Of a stretch of DNA of 64,000 bases, positions 1 through 8,135 are shown in pieces. The notes beneath the pieces are model-generated. The model worked only from the letters and a program-made list of their open reading frames with translations, was not told the origin of the DNA and ran no database searches. The stretch comes from Roseateles_B sp041912595. GTDB taxonomy: Bacteria > Pseudomonadota > Gammaproteobacteria > Burkholderiales > Burkholderiaceae_C. The DNA is taken from NCBI GenBank assembly GCA_041912595.1, contig JAYRMR010000018.1:1-64000 (forward strand), read 5' to 3'. Each line of letters opens with the position of its first letter. Position 1 is the stretch's first letter. Made by a program: the position numbers and the translations under genes.

Positions 1-128
1 TTATTGCATCGGGCCTCGCCCCTTGCATGATCCTCGCTAACCCCAAGCCCAGGCGCGCCAGCCGGGCGCCCGCTGTCAGGTGGGTGCCAGGAAGGCGCGC
101 TGCCGGTTCTTACCCTGCAGTCTCCGCG

Positions 129-1874
129 ATGAAAGCCACTCAGTTCTTCGTCTCCACGCTCAAGGAAGCCCCTGCCGACGCTGAAGTCGTCAGCCACAAG
201 CTCATGATGCGAGCCGGCATGATCAAGCGCCTGGGCGCCGGCATCTACAACTACATGCCCATGGGTCTGCGCGTGATCCGCAAGGTGGAAGGCATCATCC
301 GCGAGGAGATGAACCGGGCCGGCGCCGTCGAGCTGCTGATGCCCGTGGTGCAGCCGGCCGAGCTGTGGCAGGAGACGGGCCGCTTCGACAAGATGGGCCC
401 CGAGCTGCTGCGCGTGAAGGACCGCCATGGCCGCGACTTCATCATCCAGCCCACCAGCGAAGAGGTGGTGACGGATATCGCGCGCCAGGAGCTGCGTTCC
501 TACAAGCAGCTGCCCAAGAATTTCTATCACATCCAGACCAAGTTCCGTGACGAGCGCCGCCCCCGCTTCGGCGTGATGCGCGGCCGCGAGTTCACGATGA
601 AGGACGCCTACTCCTTCGACCGTGACGTCGAATCCGCGGGCCGCAGCTACGAGAACATGTTCCAGGCCTACCGCCAGATCTTCGATCGCCTGGGCCTCGA
701 GTACCGCGCCGTCGCGGCCGACACCGGCGCCATCGGTGGCGACCGCTCGCATGAGTTCCAGGTGATCGCCGAGACGGGCGAGGACGCCATCGTCTACTGC
801 CCTGACAGCGACTACGCCGCCAATATCGAGCTGGCCGAGGCCCTGCCGCTGCTGGCGAGCCGCGCGGCCGCCGGCCAGGCGCTGGCCAAGACGCCCACGC
901 CGGGCAAGAGCACCTGCGAGGACGTCGCCGCCCTGCTGGGCCTGCCGCTGTCGCAGACGGTCAAGTCGCTCGTGCTGGCCACCGACGAGCTCAACGAGCA
1001 TGGTGAGGTCGTCAAGACGCAGGTCTGGCTGCTGCTGGTGCGCGGCGATCACGAGCTCAACGAGGTCAAGGCCGGCAAGATCGACGGCCTCAAGGGCGGC
1101 TTCCGTTTCGCAACCGTGGGCGAGATCGACACGCACTTCGGCTGCAAGCCCGGCTACCTGGGCCCCATCGGCCTGAAGCAGCCCGTGAAGATCGTGGCGG
1201 ATCGCACCGTCGCGCAGATGGCCGACTTCGTCTGCGGCGCCAACGAGGCCGACTTCCACTTCACCGGTGCCAACTGGGGCCGCGACCTGCCCGAGCCCGA
1301 CTTGGTGGCGGACATCCGCAACGTCGTTGCAGGCGACCCCTCGCCCGACGGCAAGGGCCAGCTCGCCATCCAGCGTGGCATCGAGGTGGGTCATGTGTTC
1401 TACCTCGGCACCAAGTACTCGGCCGCGATGAACGCGACCTTCCTGGACGAGACCGGCAAGCCCAAGCCCTTCGAGATGGGCTGCTACGGCATCGGCGTGA
1501 CCCGCATCCTGGGCGCCGCCATCGAGCAGAACCATGACGAGCGCGGCATCATCTGGCCGGATGCCATCGCGCCCTTCACCGTGGCGATCTGCCCCATCGG
1601 CATGGACCGCAGCGAGGAGGTCAAGGCCGCCGCGCAGCAGCTGTACGAGCAGCTCCCGGCCCTGGGCGTCGATGTGCTGCTGGACGACCGCGGTGAGCGG
1701 CCCGGCGCCATGTTCGCGGACTGGGAGCTGATCGGCGTGCCGCACCGCGTGGTGCTGTCGGACCGCGGTCTCAAGGAAGGGCAGGTCGAGTACCAGGGCC
1801 GCCGTGATGCCGAGGCCACCAAGCTGGCGCTGGCGGAGGTGGTCGCGCATCTGCAGGCCCGTCTGAAGGCCTGA
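129..1874 (+). CDS. proS: Prolyl-tRNA synthetase (bacterial type, with editing domain)
   Basis: Charges tRNA-Pro with proline in the cytoplasm. The 581-aa product has the length and layout of the bacterial ProS type. An N-terminal class II catalytic core carries the motif 2 stretch FRDERRPRFGVMRGREF. A YbaK-like editing insertion of about 180 residues follows and contains GDHELNEVK; it hydrolyses mischarged Ala-tRNA-Pro. The second half of the catalytic core and a C-terminal anticodon-binding domain complete the protein. The reading frame is open further upstream, but the ATG giving MKATQFFVSTLKEAP matches the conserved family N-terminus, so I start there. No strong Shine-Dalgarno is visible. 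A lytic transglycosylase gene follows after one base, suggesting co-transcription. Confidence 0.97.
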   Translation: MKATQFFVSTLKEAPADAEVVSHKLMMRAGMIKRLGAGIYNYMPMGLRVIRKVEGIIREEMNRAGAVELLMPVVQPAELWQETGRFDKMGPELLRVKDRHGRDFIIQPTSEEVVTDIARQELRSYKQLPKNFYHIQTKFRDERRPRFGVMRGREFTMKDAYSFDRDVESAGRSYENMFQAYRQIFDRLGLEYRAVAADTGAIGGDRSHEFQVIAETGEDAIVYCPDSDYAANIELAEALPLLASRAAAGQALAKTPTPGKSTCEDVAALLGLPLSQTVKSLVLATDELNEHGEVVKTQVWLLLVRGDHELNEVKAGKIDGLKGGFRFATVGEIDTHFGCKPGYLGPIGLKQPVKIVADRTVAQMADFVCGANEADFHFTGANWGRDLPEPDLVADIRNVVAGDPSPDGKGQLAIQRGIEVGHVFYLGTKYSAAMNATFLDETGKPKPFEMGCYGIGVTRILGAAIEQNHDERGIIWPDAIAPFTVAICPIGMDRSEEVKAAAQQLYEQLPALGVDVLLDDRGERPGAMFADWELIGVPHRVVLSDRGLKEGQVEYQGRRDAEATKLALAEVVAHLQARLKA

Positions 1875-1875
1875 G

Positions 1876-2508
1876 GTGCCGGTGCAGCCAGCATCCCGCG
1901 CCCGGCGCGGCCTTCTTGCTGCATCGCTGTTGAGTCTGCTGCCTGCGGGGCGCGCCTGGGCGGGCGCCCAGGTCGAGGAGCCGCTGGCGGACTCGGTGCG
2001 TTCGGCACTGTCCGCCGCGATCCGCAACGGCGCGCCGCCGCGCCCCCGCTTCGAGAAGATCGACGACCGGCTGGCCTATCTGCGCTGGCTCGGCACGATG
2101 AGCGACCGCCTGCGGCCGCGCAAGACCGAGGCACAGACGCGCATCGAGTTCCTGGAGACGCTCTGGTACGAAGCCACGCGCGCCGGCCTGGAGCCCAGCC
2201 TGGTGCTGGGTCTCGTCGAGGTGGAAAGCGGTTTCCGCAAGTACGCCATCAGCGTCGTCGGGGCGCGCGGCTACATGCAGGTGATGCCCTTCTGGGCGCG
2301 CCTCATCGGCGATGGGCAGGAGTCGAGGCTCTTCCACATGCAGACGAACCTGCGCTTCGGCTGCGTGATCATGCGGCACTACCTGGACCGCGAGAAGGGC
2401 GATCTCTTCATGGCGCTCGGCCGCTACAACGGCAGCCGCGGCCGGCCGGAGTATCCCAATGCGGTGCTCGGCGCCCGCCGCAAGTGGCTGATGCCGGGCG
2501 AGCGCTGA
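1876..2508 (+). CDS. Lytic transglycosylase, SLT domain
   Basis: Predicted periplasmic enzyme that cleaves peptidoglycan glycan strands, producing 1,6-anhydromuropeptides. The 210-aa product starts at a GTG one base after the proS stop. Its N-terminus looks like a signal peptide: basic residues, then a hydrophobic stretch ending near AWAGA. The SLT-type core is visible as GLVEVESGF, whose first ES glutamate is the likely catalytic acid, then GARGYMQVMPFW and a later ALGRYNGS segment. It is a compact member, with no LysM or other wall-binding module. It converges on ubiX, with only 9 bp between the stops. The family call is secure; the exact subfamily and substrate preference are not. Confidence 0.9.
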   Translation: MPVQPASRARRGLLAASLLSLLPAGRAWAGAQVEEPLADSVRSALSAAIRNGAPPRPRFEKIDDRLAYLRWLGTMSDRLRPRKTEAQTRIEFLETLWYEATRAGLEPSLVLGLVEVESGFRKYAISVVGARGYMQVMPFWARLIGDGQESRLFHMQTNLRFGCVIMRHYLDREKGDLFMALGRYNGSRGRPEYPNAVLGARRKWLMPGER

Positions 2509-2517
2509 GGTGCAGCG

Positions 2518-3090
2518 TCAGCGGGCGTCGCGCAGACCCTGCCAGCGCCGGGGCTCGGCGCCCGCGATGCCGCAGAGATCCAGCACACGTTCGACGCCTT
2601 CCGCCACCAGTTCGTCCACGCTCTGCGGCTTCAGGTAGAAGGCCGGCAGCGGCGGGAAGATGATGCCGCCCATCTCGGTCACGGCGGTCATGTTGCGCAG
2701 GTGGGCGAGGTTGAACGGCGTCTCGCGCACCATCAGCAGCAGCCGCCGGCGCTCCTTGAGCGTGACGTCGGCGGCGCGGGTGAGGAGGTTGTCCCCGAAG
2801 CCGTGGGCGACGGCCGCGAGCGTCTTCATGGAGCAGGGCGCCACCACCATGGCGGCGGCGTCAAAGCTGCCGCTGGCCACGCAGGCCCCGATGTCCCCGG
2901 GCGCATGTGCCTCGCTCGCCTCCGCTTCCAGCGCGTCGCGGCTCAGGCCCAGCTCGTGGTGGACATTGAGCAGGCCCGCCGGCGTCGCGATGAGGTGCGT
3001 GTGAACGCCCAGCTCGCGGCAGCGGCGCAGCAGCTGCAGCCCGTAGGCCGCCCCGCTGGCACCGCTGATGCCCACGATCAGGCGCTGCAC
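2518..3090 (-). CDS. ubiX: Flavin prenyltransferase UbiX
   Basis: Joins a dimethylallyl group to FMN, making the prenylated-FMN cofactor used by UbiD-type decarboxylases in ubiquinone synthesis. The 190-aa product begins RLIVGISGASGAAYGLQLL, the typical FMN-binding N-terminus, and later has VVAPCSMKTLAAVAHG and RETPFNLAHLRNM, both characteristic of the family. The open frame runs upstream through grxD, so a longer reading is an artefact. The start is a GTG (valine before QRLIVG), 23 bp after the grxD stop. It is last in the hemA-prfA-prmC-grxD-ubiX series on this strand. No ubiD lies in the window. Confidence 0.95.
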   Translation of the reverse strand: MQRLIVGISGASGAAYGLQLLRRCRELGVHTHLIATPAGLLNVHHELGLSRDALEAEASEAHAPGDIGACVASGSFDAAAMVVAPCSMKTLAAVAHGFGDNLLTRAADVTLKERRRLLLMVRETPFNLAHLRNMTAVTEMGGIIFPPLPAFYLKPQSVDELVAEGVERVLDLCGIAGAEPRRWQGLRDAR

Positions 3091-3113
3091 AGGGCGCTGC
3101 TCCGGTGTCCGGC

Positions 3114-3428
3114 TCACTGGCCGCCCAGGACCTGCTGCAGCTCGCCGCTCTCGTACATCTCCATCATGATGTCCGAGCCGCCGATGAACTCGCCACCGAT
3201 GTAGAGCTGCGGAATGGTGGGCCAGCTGGCGTATTCCTTGATGCCCTGGCGCACTTCCTCGTCTTCCAGCACGTTGAAGGTCTTGAGGTCGTTCACGCCG
3301 CAGGCCTTGAGGATCTGGATGGCGCGGCCGGAGAAGCCGCACATCGGGAACTGCGCACTGCCCTTCATGAAGAGCACCACGCGGTTGTTCTTCACCAGGT
3401 CGTCGATGCGTTGCTGAACGTCGCTCAT
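3114..3428 (-). CDS. grxD: Monothiol glutaredoxin, Grx4/GrxD type
   Basis: Monothiol glutaredoxin that binds and transfers [2Fe-2S] clusters with glutathione and BolA-type partners. The 104-aa product has the single-cysteine active site CGFS at residues 30-33, preceded by VVLFMKG. The WPTIPQLYIGGEFIGGSDI segment holds the cis-proline and glutathione-binding residues. Length and motifs fit the short bacterial Grx4 class exactly. It lies between the outer-membrane-protein gene and ubiX, and follows prmC in the usual betaproteobacterial order. The 231 bp upstream could hold its own promoter, though I see no convincing -35/-10 pair. Confidence 0.96.
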   Translation of the reverse strand: MSDVQQRIDDLVKNNRVVLFMKGSAQFPMCGFSGRAIQILKACGVNDLKTFNVLEDEEVRQGIKEYASWPTIPQLYIGGEFIGGSDIMMEMYESGELQQVLGGQ

Positions 3429-3659
3429 GTCTTGATTCCTTGAATTGAAAGGGTGGGGCGACCCCGCGGTGCGCGAGGCCCATGTTGGGTTGGCGTGACG
3501 GCCGTCGGCTGCCCGACGTGGGCGGCCCGGCGATTCATGGCCTTGGTGCGATTATCGGGCAGTGCGCATGCCCGGAGTGCCCGCAGGGGCGACTGACGCG
3601 CAAGGCGCCTGTCGACCGAGGTTGCCGGAGCGCTTCAGGAGGCCCGGCGCCGTGGCGGC

Positions 3660-4298
3660 TCAGTAGCTGTAGCTGAGGCCGAACTGCACGACGGGCATCA
3701 GGCGGTTGTCCCGCAGGGCCTCGTCGACCGAGCCCAGGCTGTTGCCCAGGCGCAGGGAATTGCGGTTGATCAGGCCGAGGTCCGCGCTGAAGCCCCAGCC
3801 CCCGCGGGAGGAGATGCCGCTGTAGCCGATGCCGATGTAGGGCAGGGTGGCGCCGGGGTCGGCCCGGTCCGCCAGGGCACCCATGGCGCGCAGGCCGACG
3901 GCCAGCGAATGCCCGAGGCTCATGGACTGCGGGCTCAGCGTGAGGCCGGAGCCGCTCTGGGTGATGCTCAGGGGGCCCATCATCAGGCCGCCGGTCGCAC
4001 GCAGGCCGCCGCGCACGCTGTCTCCGAGGCCGGAGCTGGTCAGGTAGTAGTCCCCCAGCAGCGCAGCACTGAGCGAGCGCGAGCTGCGGCCGCTGCTGCT
4101 GTCCAGGCTGTCGACCTGACTCAGCTGTACGCGGGCCTGCCAGCGCAGGCCGGGCGATGACTGCGCGCTGCCATGGCCCAGCGCCGAGCCGACGGCATTC
4201 TGTGCGTGTGCGGGCGCCGAGAGGGCCATGACGCCTGCCACCAGCCAGCCCAGGGCCGGCGGCCAGCAGGATCCAGAAGGGGTGAGCGGGCTGCGCAT
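3660..4298 (-). CDS. Putative outer-membrane beta-barrel protein, unknown function
   Basis: I do not recognise a named family. The 212-aa product starts MRSPLTPSG after a strong ribosome site (AAGGAGACTTTC before ATG), which is why I prefer it to the ATG 13 codons upstream. A signal peptide ends near APAHAQ. The mature part is rich in Gly, Ser and Leu in an alternating polar/hydrophobic pattern typical of transmembrane beta strands, and it ends FGLSYSY, an aromatic-terminated beta-signal recognised by the BAM complex. A barrel of about eight strands would fit the length. It sits between prmC and grxD, inside an otherwise conserved translation/cofactor cluster, with 97 bp separating it from prmC. 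Porin, adhesin or structural role cannot be told. Confidence 0.75.
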   Translation of the reverse strand: MRSPLTPSGSCWPPALGWLVAGVMALSAPAHAQNAVGSALGHGSAQSSPGLRWQARVQLSQVDSLDSSSGRSSRSLSAALLGDYYLTSSGLGDSVRGGLRATGGLMMGPLSITQSGSGLTLSPQSMSLGHSLAVGLRAMGALADRADPGATLPYIGIGYSGISSRGGWGFSADLGLINRNSLRLGNSLGSVDEALRDNRLMPVVQFGLSYSY

Positions 4299-4395
4299 GA
4301 AAGTCTCCTTGCGGCCGAGCGACTCGCAGGAATTCACGCTCGGGAAGTCATGCTACGCCCCCGGCGATATTTTGTGCAGGATCAATTACCGGGTT

Positions 4396-5250
4396 TTACA
4401 GACGCTGACTGTCATTTGCCACGGCTTCGGGCGCCAGCGCGCCGCTGCACCGGGGCTGGCCGCCGAGGTCGCGCTCGCAGCCCTGGAAGTCCAGGCCGGC
4501 CTGCCGTAGCAGATTCGCCACGGCCGCCTCCTGGTCATACCCGTGCTCCAGCAGCAGCAGGCCGCCCGGCGCCAGGTGGGCCGGCGCGCCCGCGATGATC
4601 TGGCGCAGGTCGGCCAGGCCCTGTTCCGGTGCGGCCAGCGCACTGAGCGGCTCGTGGCGCAGGGCGGCCAGATGCGCGTCCTGCGGGTCGATATAGGGCG
4701 GGTTGCTCAGGACCACGTCGAAAACCGCGCTGCCGACGGCGTCCCACCACGCGCCCTGCAGGAAGCGCACGTCGAGGCCAAGCCGCTCGGCATTGCCTTG
4801 GGCGACCGCCAGGGCGGCCGGGCTGAAGTCGGTGGCGGTCACGAGCGCCTGCGGATGGCTGTGCTTGATGGCCAGGGCGATCGCGCCGCTGCCGGTGCCC
4901 AGGTCCAGCACCCGTGGCGCGGGCCGGCCGCAGGCCGCCAGCCAGCGCAGGGCGCGCTCGACCAGCACCTCGGTGTCCGGCCGCGGCACCAGCGTGGCGC
5001 CCGTCACCTGCAGCGCCAGCCCGTGGAATTCCTTGTGGCCGGTGAGGTAGGCCAGCGGCACGTCGTCCAGCCGCTGCTGCAGCCAGGACTCGAATCGCTC
5101 GCCCGTGCCCTCCGGCAGCGCGTCGTCATCGTGCGCGATCAGCCAGGTGCGATCGCAGGCCAGCAAGGCGCAGAGCATCAGCTGCACTTCCAGGCGCGGC
5201 AGGCCCGCCTGGGCCCCGCGCAGCTGCAGGGCGCGGACGGTGGCGCTCAT
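4396..5250 (-). CDS. prmC: Release factor glutamine methyltransferase
   Basis: Methylates the glutamine of the GGQ motif in release factors RF1 and RF2 using S-adenosylmethionine, which speeds peptide release. The 284-aa product has an N-terminal helical domain, the SAM-binding loop VLDLGTGSGA near residues 114-123 and the catalytic NPPY at 183-186. The frame is open far upstream into prfA, but the ATG giving MSATVRALQLRG overlaps the prfA stop as ATGA, so translation of enzyme and substrate is probably coupled. The proposed start and length agree with the family. Confidence 0.96.
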   Translation of the reverse strand: MSATVRALQLRGAQAGLPRLEVQLMLCALLACDRTWLIAHDDDALPEGTGERFESWLQQRLDDVPLAYLTGHKEFHGLALQVTGATLVPRPDTEVLVERALRWLAACGRPAPRVLDLGTGSGAIALAIKHSHPQALVTATDFSPAALAVAQGNAERLGLDVRFLQGAWWDAVGSAVFDVVLSNPPYIDPQDAHLAALRHEPLSALAAPEQGLADLRQIIAGAPAHLAPGGLLLLEHGYDQEAAVANLLRQAGLDFQGCERDLGGQPRCSGALAPEAVANDSQRL

Positions 5251-6329
5251 CCGCGGCCTTCCAGGGCGGCCAGCTGCTCGGCGGCCTGGGCCTGCTGCAG
5301 CCCGGCGATGACATCGCCCAGGTCGCCGTCCATGATCGCGCCGAGCTTGTACAGCGTCAGGTTGATGCGGTGGTCCGTCAGGCGGCCCTGGGGGAAGTTG
5401 TAGGTGCGGATGCGGTCGCTGCGGTCGCCGGTGCCGATCAGGCTCTTGCGCGTGGCGGCCTCCTTGGCGGCACGCTCGCTGCGCTCCTTGTCCCGCAGAC
5501 GGGCCGCGAGCACGGCCAGGGCCTTGGCCTTGTTGCGGTGCTGGCTGCGGTCGTCCTGGCACTCGGCCACGAGGCCCGTCGGCAGGTGAGTGATGCGAAT
5601 GGCCGAGTCCGTCTTGTTGACGTGCTGGCCCCCTGCGCCGCTGGCACGGAAGGTGTCGATGCGCAGGTCTGCCGGGTTGAGCTGGACTTCCTCGGCCTCG
5701 TCGGGCTCCGGCATCACCGCCACCGTGCAGGCGCTGGTGTGGATGCGGCCCTGCGACTCGGTCGCCGGCACGCGCTGGACGCGGTGGCCGCCGGACTCGA
5801 ACTTCATCCGGCCGTAGACCTGCTCGCCCTCGATGCGCAGCACGAGCTCCTTGTAGCCGCCCAGGTCCGATTCATTGGCGGACAGCGTCTCGCAGCGCCA
5901 GCCCTGGGCCTCGGCGAAGCGCAGGTACATGCGGGCGAGGTCGGCCGCGAACAGCGCGGATTCGTCGCCGCCCGCGCCGGCCCGGATTTCAAGAAAGGCG
6001 GGGCGGACGTCGTCCGGGTCCTTGGGCAGCAGGGCAAGCTGCAGTTCCTCGTGCAGTCGTGCCATGTCGGCCTCGGCGCCGGTGATCTCCTCCTTGGCCA
6101 TGTCGGCCATCTCGGGATCGTCCAGCAGCTCGCGGGCGGCGGCCAAGTCCTGTTCGCGCTGCAGGTAGCGCTGATAGCAGGAGACGAGCTCGGACACCTC
6201 GGCCTGCTCGCGCGTGAGGGCGCGGTAGCGCTTCATGTCCGCGGCGATGCTGCCGTCGGCGAGCGTGGTGTCGAGCTCGTTCAGGCGATGGCCCAGGCGT
6301 TCGAACTGCTGGCGCAGGCTGTCTTTCAT
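5247..6329 (-). CDS. prfA: Peptide chain release factor 1
   Basis: Recognises UAA and UAG stop codons and triggers peptide release on the ribosome. The 360-aa length is exactly that of the RF1 family. The PAT codon-recognition tripeptide is at residues 188-190, identifying RF1 rather than RF2. The GGQ motif, in GAGGQHVNKT, has its catalytic and methylated glutamine at residue 235. The start at MKDSLRQQFERLG agrees with the family; the frame is open 16 codons further up. It is the second gene after hemA (91 bp gap), and its stop overlaps the start of prmC, whose product modifies Gln235. Confidence 0.98.
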   Translation of the reverse strand: MKDSLRQQFERLGHRLNELDTTLADGSIAADMKRYRALTREQAEVSELVSCYQRYLQREQDLAAARELLDDPEMADMAKEEITGAEADMARLHEELQLALLPKDPDDVRPAFLEIRAGAGGDESALFAADLARMYLRFAEAQGWRCETLSANESDLGGYKELVLRIEGEQVYGRMKFESGGHRVQRVPATESQGRIHTSACTVAVMPEPDEAEEVQLNPADLRIDTFRASGAGGQHVNKTDSAIRITHLPTGLVAECQDDRSQHRNKAKALAVLAARLRDKERSERAAKEAATRKSLIGTGDRSDRIRTYNFPQGRLTDHRINLTLYKLGAIMDGDLGDVIAGLQQAQAAEQLAALEGRG

Positions 6330-6420
6330 GAGGAGGGATTCGCAAGGAGAGGGGGCCACGCGGCCGCAGCCGGGCATGGACGGTCGCGCCCCGCGACGGG
6401 GCGGCGCACGGCGGGCGCCG

Positions 6421-7710
6421 CTAGGACTCGGCCGGGTCCTTGGCGCTCTTGCGAAGGAAGATGCGCGACACGGTGTGCGCCAGCGCGACGCGCTGCTCGC
6501 CGTCCGCCGCGTGGAGCTCGGCCAGTGCGCCGTGCAGCATCTTCTGGGTGAGGCCCTTGGACAGCGCCTCCAGCACGGCCTCGACGTCCTCGCCGCGCGC
6601 CAGCAGCTTGCGGGCGCGCTGCAGCTCGGCGCTGCGCCAGTCGTCCGCCTGGGCGTGCAGCGCCTGGATCAGCGGCACGGTGTGACGCTGGCCCAGCCAG
6701 TGCACGAAGCTCTGCACGCCGGTCTCGATGATGGCCTCGGCCTGCTGCACGGCGGCCTGGCGCTTCTCGCCGGCCGACTGCACGAGCTGCGCGAGGTCAT
6801 CCACGGTGTAGAGGTAGACGTCGTCCAGCTGGGCGACTTCCTGCTCGATGTCCCGCGGCACGGCCAGGTCGACCATGAACATGGGCTTGCGGCGGCGCTT
6901 CTTGAGCGCGCTTTCCACGGCGCCCAGGCCGATCAGCGGCAGGCTGGAGGCCGTGCAGGAGATCACGGCGTCGAATTCATGCAGGCGCTGCGGCAGGTCG
7001 CTCAGCCGGATGGCCTCGGCGCCCAGGTGCGAGGCCAGCTTCTCGCCGCGCTCGAGCGTGCGGTTCGCCACGGCCATGCCCTGCGGCGTGCGGGCCGCGA
7101 AATGGGTGGCGACCAGCTCGATCATCTCGCCGGCCCCGACGAAGAGCACCTTGATCCGGGCCAGGTCCTCGAAGAGCTGGCCGGCCAGGCGCACGGCCGC
7201 GGCGGCCATGCTGATGGAATGGGCGCCGATCTCGGTGGAGCTGCGCACTTCCTTGGCGACGGAGAAGCTGCGCTGGAACAGCTGGTGCAGCGTCGTGCCC
7301 AGCGTGCCGGCTTCGTCGGCCTCGCGCACGGCCTGCTTCATCTGGCCGAGGATCTGGGGCTCGCCCAGCACCATGGAATCGAGCCCGCTGGCGACACGGA
7401 AAGCGTGGCGCGCGGCGGCGCTGCCTTCCTTCACGTAGGCGTGGTTGAGCAGGGCCGGAGCGGCCACGCCGCCGACCTGCGCCAGCCACTCGACCGTCGG
7501 CTGCACGAGCTCGCGCCCGCCGGCCACATAGAGCTCGGTGCGGTTGCAGGTGGACAGCATCGCGGTCTCAGCGCCGATGCGCGTGCGCTGCTTCAGCTGC
7601 TCGCGCAGGCCCAGCAGGGCCGGGGCCAGCTGTTCGGCTGAAAGGGCGAACCGTCCGCGCAGATCCAGGGGCGCGGATTCATGGTTCAGGCCGAGAGCGA
7701 AGACCGACAT
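6421..7710 (-). CDS. hemA: Glutamyl-tRNA reductase
   Basis: First committed step of tetrapyrrole synthesis by the C5 pathway: reduces Glu-tRNA to glutamate-1-semialdehyde with NADPH. The 429-aa product has the conserved N-terminus MSVFALGLNHESAPLDLR and the catalytic cysteine at residue 55 in MLSTCNRTEL. The NADP-binding loop FVGAGEMIELVATHF follows, then a long helical C-terminal dimerisation domain. It is first in the hemA-prfA-prmC cluster. Upstream, a TATAAT hexamer ends six bases before the ATG, and a perfect FNR-type palindrome lies about 70 bp upstream, so oxygen-responsive control is likely. No Shine-Dalgarno is visible. Confidence 0.98.
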   Translation of the reverse strand: MSVFALGLNHESAPLDLRGRFALSAEQLAPALLGLREQLKQRTRIGAETAMLSTCNRTELYVAGGRELVQPTVEWLAQVGGVAAPALLNHAYVKEGSAAARHAFRVASGLDSMVLGEPQILGQMKQAVREADEAGTLGTTLHQLFQRSFSVAKEVRSSTEIGAHSISMAAAAVRLAGQLFEDLARIKVLFVGAGEMIELVATHFAARTPQGMAVANRTLERGEKLASHLGAEAIRLSDLPQRLHEFDAVISCTASSLPLIGLGAVESALKKRRRKPMFMVDLAVPRDIEQEVAQLDDVYLYTVDDLAQLVQSAGEKRQAAVQQAEAIIETGVQSFVHWLGQRHTVPLIQALHAQADDWRSAELQRARKLLARGEDVEAVLEALSKGLTQKMLHGALAELHAADGEQRVALAHTVSRIFLRKSAKDPAES

Positions 7711-7716
7711 GCTGCG

Positions 7717-7722
7717 ATTATA
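7717..7722 (-). promoter_or_regulatory. Candidate hemA -10 element
   Basis: On the minus strand TATAAT is followed by CGCAGC and then the hemA ATG. A start point 7 bases downstream of the hexamer would coincide with the A of the start codon, implying a leaderless or nearly leaderless mRNA. A matching -35 is poor (ACAGCC or CACAGC at 17-18 bp), as expected for a promoter that needs an activator. Confidence 0.5.
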
Positions 7723-7776
7723 AAATTCCGGCGCCTGCAGGCTGTGTGGCTTGCTGCATCGCCGGCATAGAAATAC

Positions 7777-7790
7777 TTGATAAGCATCAA
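7777..7790. promoter_or_regulatory. FNR/ANR-type binding site upstream of hemA
   Basis: TTGATAAGCATCAA is a perfect match to the FNR/ANR consensus TTGATNNNNATCAA. Its centre (7783.5) lies 73 bp upstream of the hemA start point predicted from the TATAAT element, close to the class I position of about -71.5. In Pseudomonas aeruginosa hemA is activated by Anr. The divergent small membrane gene starts 65 bp to the other side but shows no -10 at a fitting distance, so hemA is the more likely target. Confidence 0.75.
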
Positions 7791-7855
7791 TCCGTGCCGC
7801 ATTTCCGGCCGGATCCCCGCGCGGTGGCCCCGCGTGGCTTCACGACAGACACCCT

Positions 7856-8128
7856 GTGAGCCCTCTCGACGCCTTCTGGCACTTCAGCAACTTCCTCCTG
7901 CCGGCCTGGTTCGTGGCGGCCGTCGTTGCTGCCCTCATGAAGCTGCTCTGGCGCGCCGAGCTGAAGTCCCGCTCCTGGCGCCAGCTCTGGCTGTGGGGCG
8001 CCGGCGGCGGCAGTCTCGGTCTCGTCGCGGCCCTGGTGCTGCTGGGCCATGACGGCAAGATGCTCGGCTACGGCCTCATGCTGATCGCCGTCGCGCTGCC
8101 GCAGGCCTGGTTGAGCCTGCGGCGCTGA
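7856..8128 (+). CDS. Small integral membrane protein, unknown function
   Basis: A 90-aa protein starting at GTG (SPLDAFWHFSNFLLPAW). I do not recognise a named function. Three hydrophobic segments are visible: about residues 8-28, 45-64 and 71-85, separated by a basic loop containing RAELKSRSWRQ. This suggests a three-span inner-membrane protein. It is divergent from hemA and converges on miaB with 7 bp between the stops. The reverse-strand open frames over the same bases are low-complexity shadows. Coding is supported by the regular hydrophobic pattern and the snug fit between neighbours. Confidence 0.65.
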   Translation: MSPLDAFWHFSNFLLPAWFVAAVVAALMKLLWRAELKSRSWRQLWLWGAGGGSLGLVAALVLLGHDGKMLGYGLMLIAVALPQAWLSLRR

Positions 8129-8135
8129 GGCCGCC

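Noticed and set aside
3482..3676. 64-codon + frame between grxD and the barrel gene
   Set aside because: No ribosome site, no conserved features, and it overlaps the 3' end of the barrel gene.
7787..8050. 87-codon minus frame opposite the small membrane protein
   Set aside because: Gln/Arg/Ala-rich with no pattern; the + frame gives three clean hydrophobic segments.
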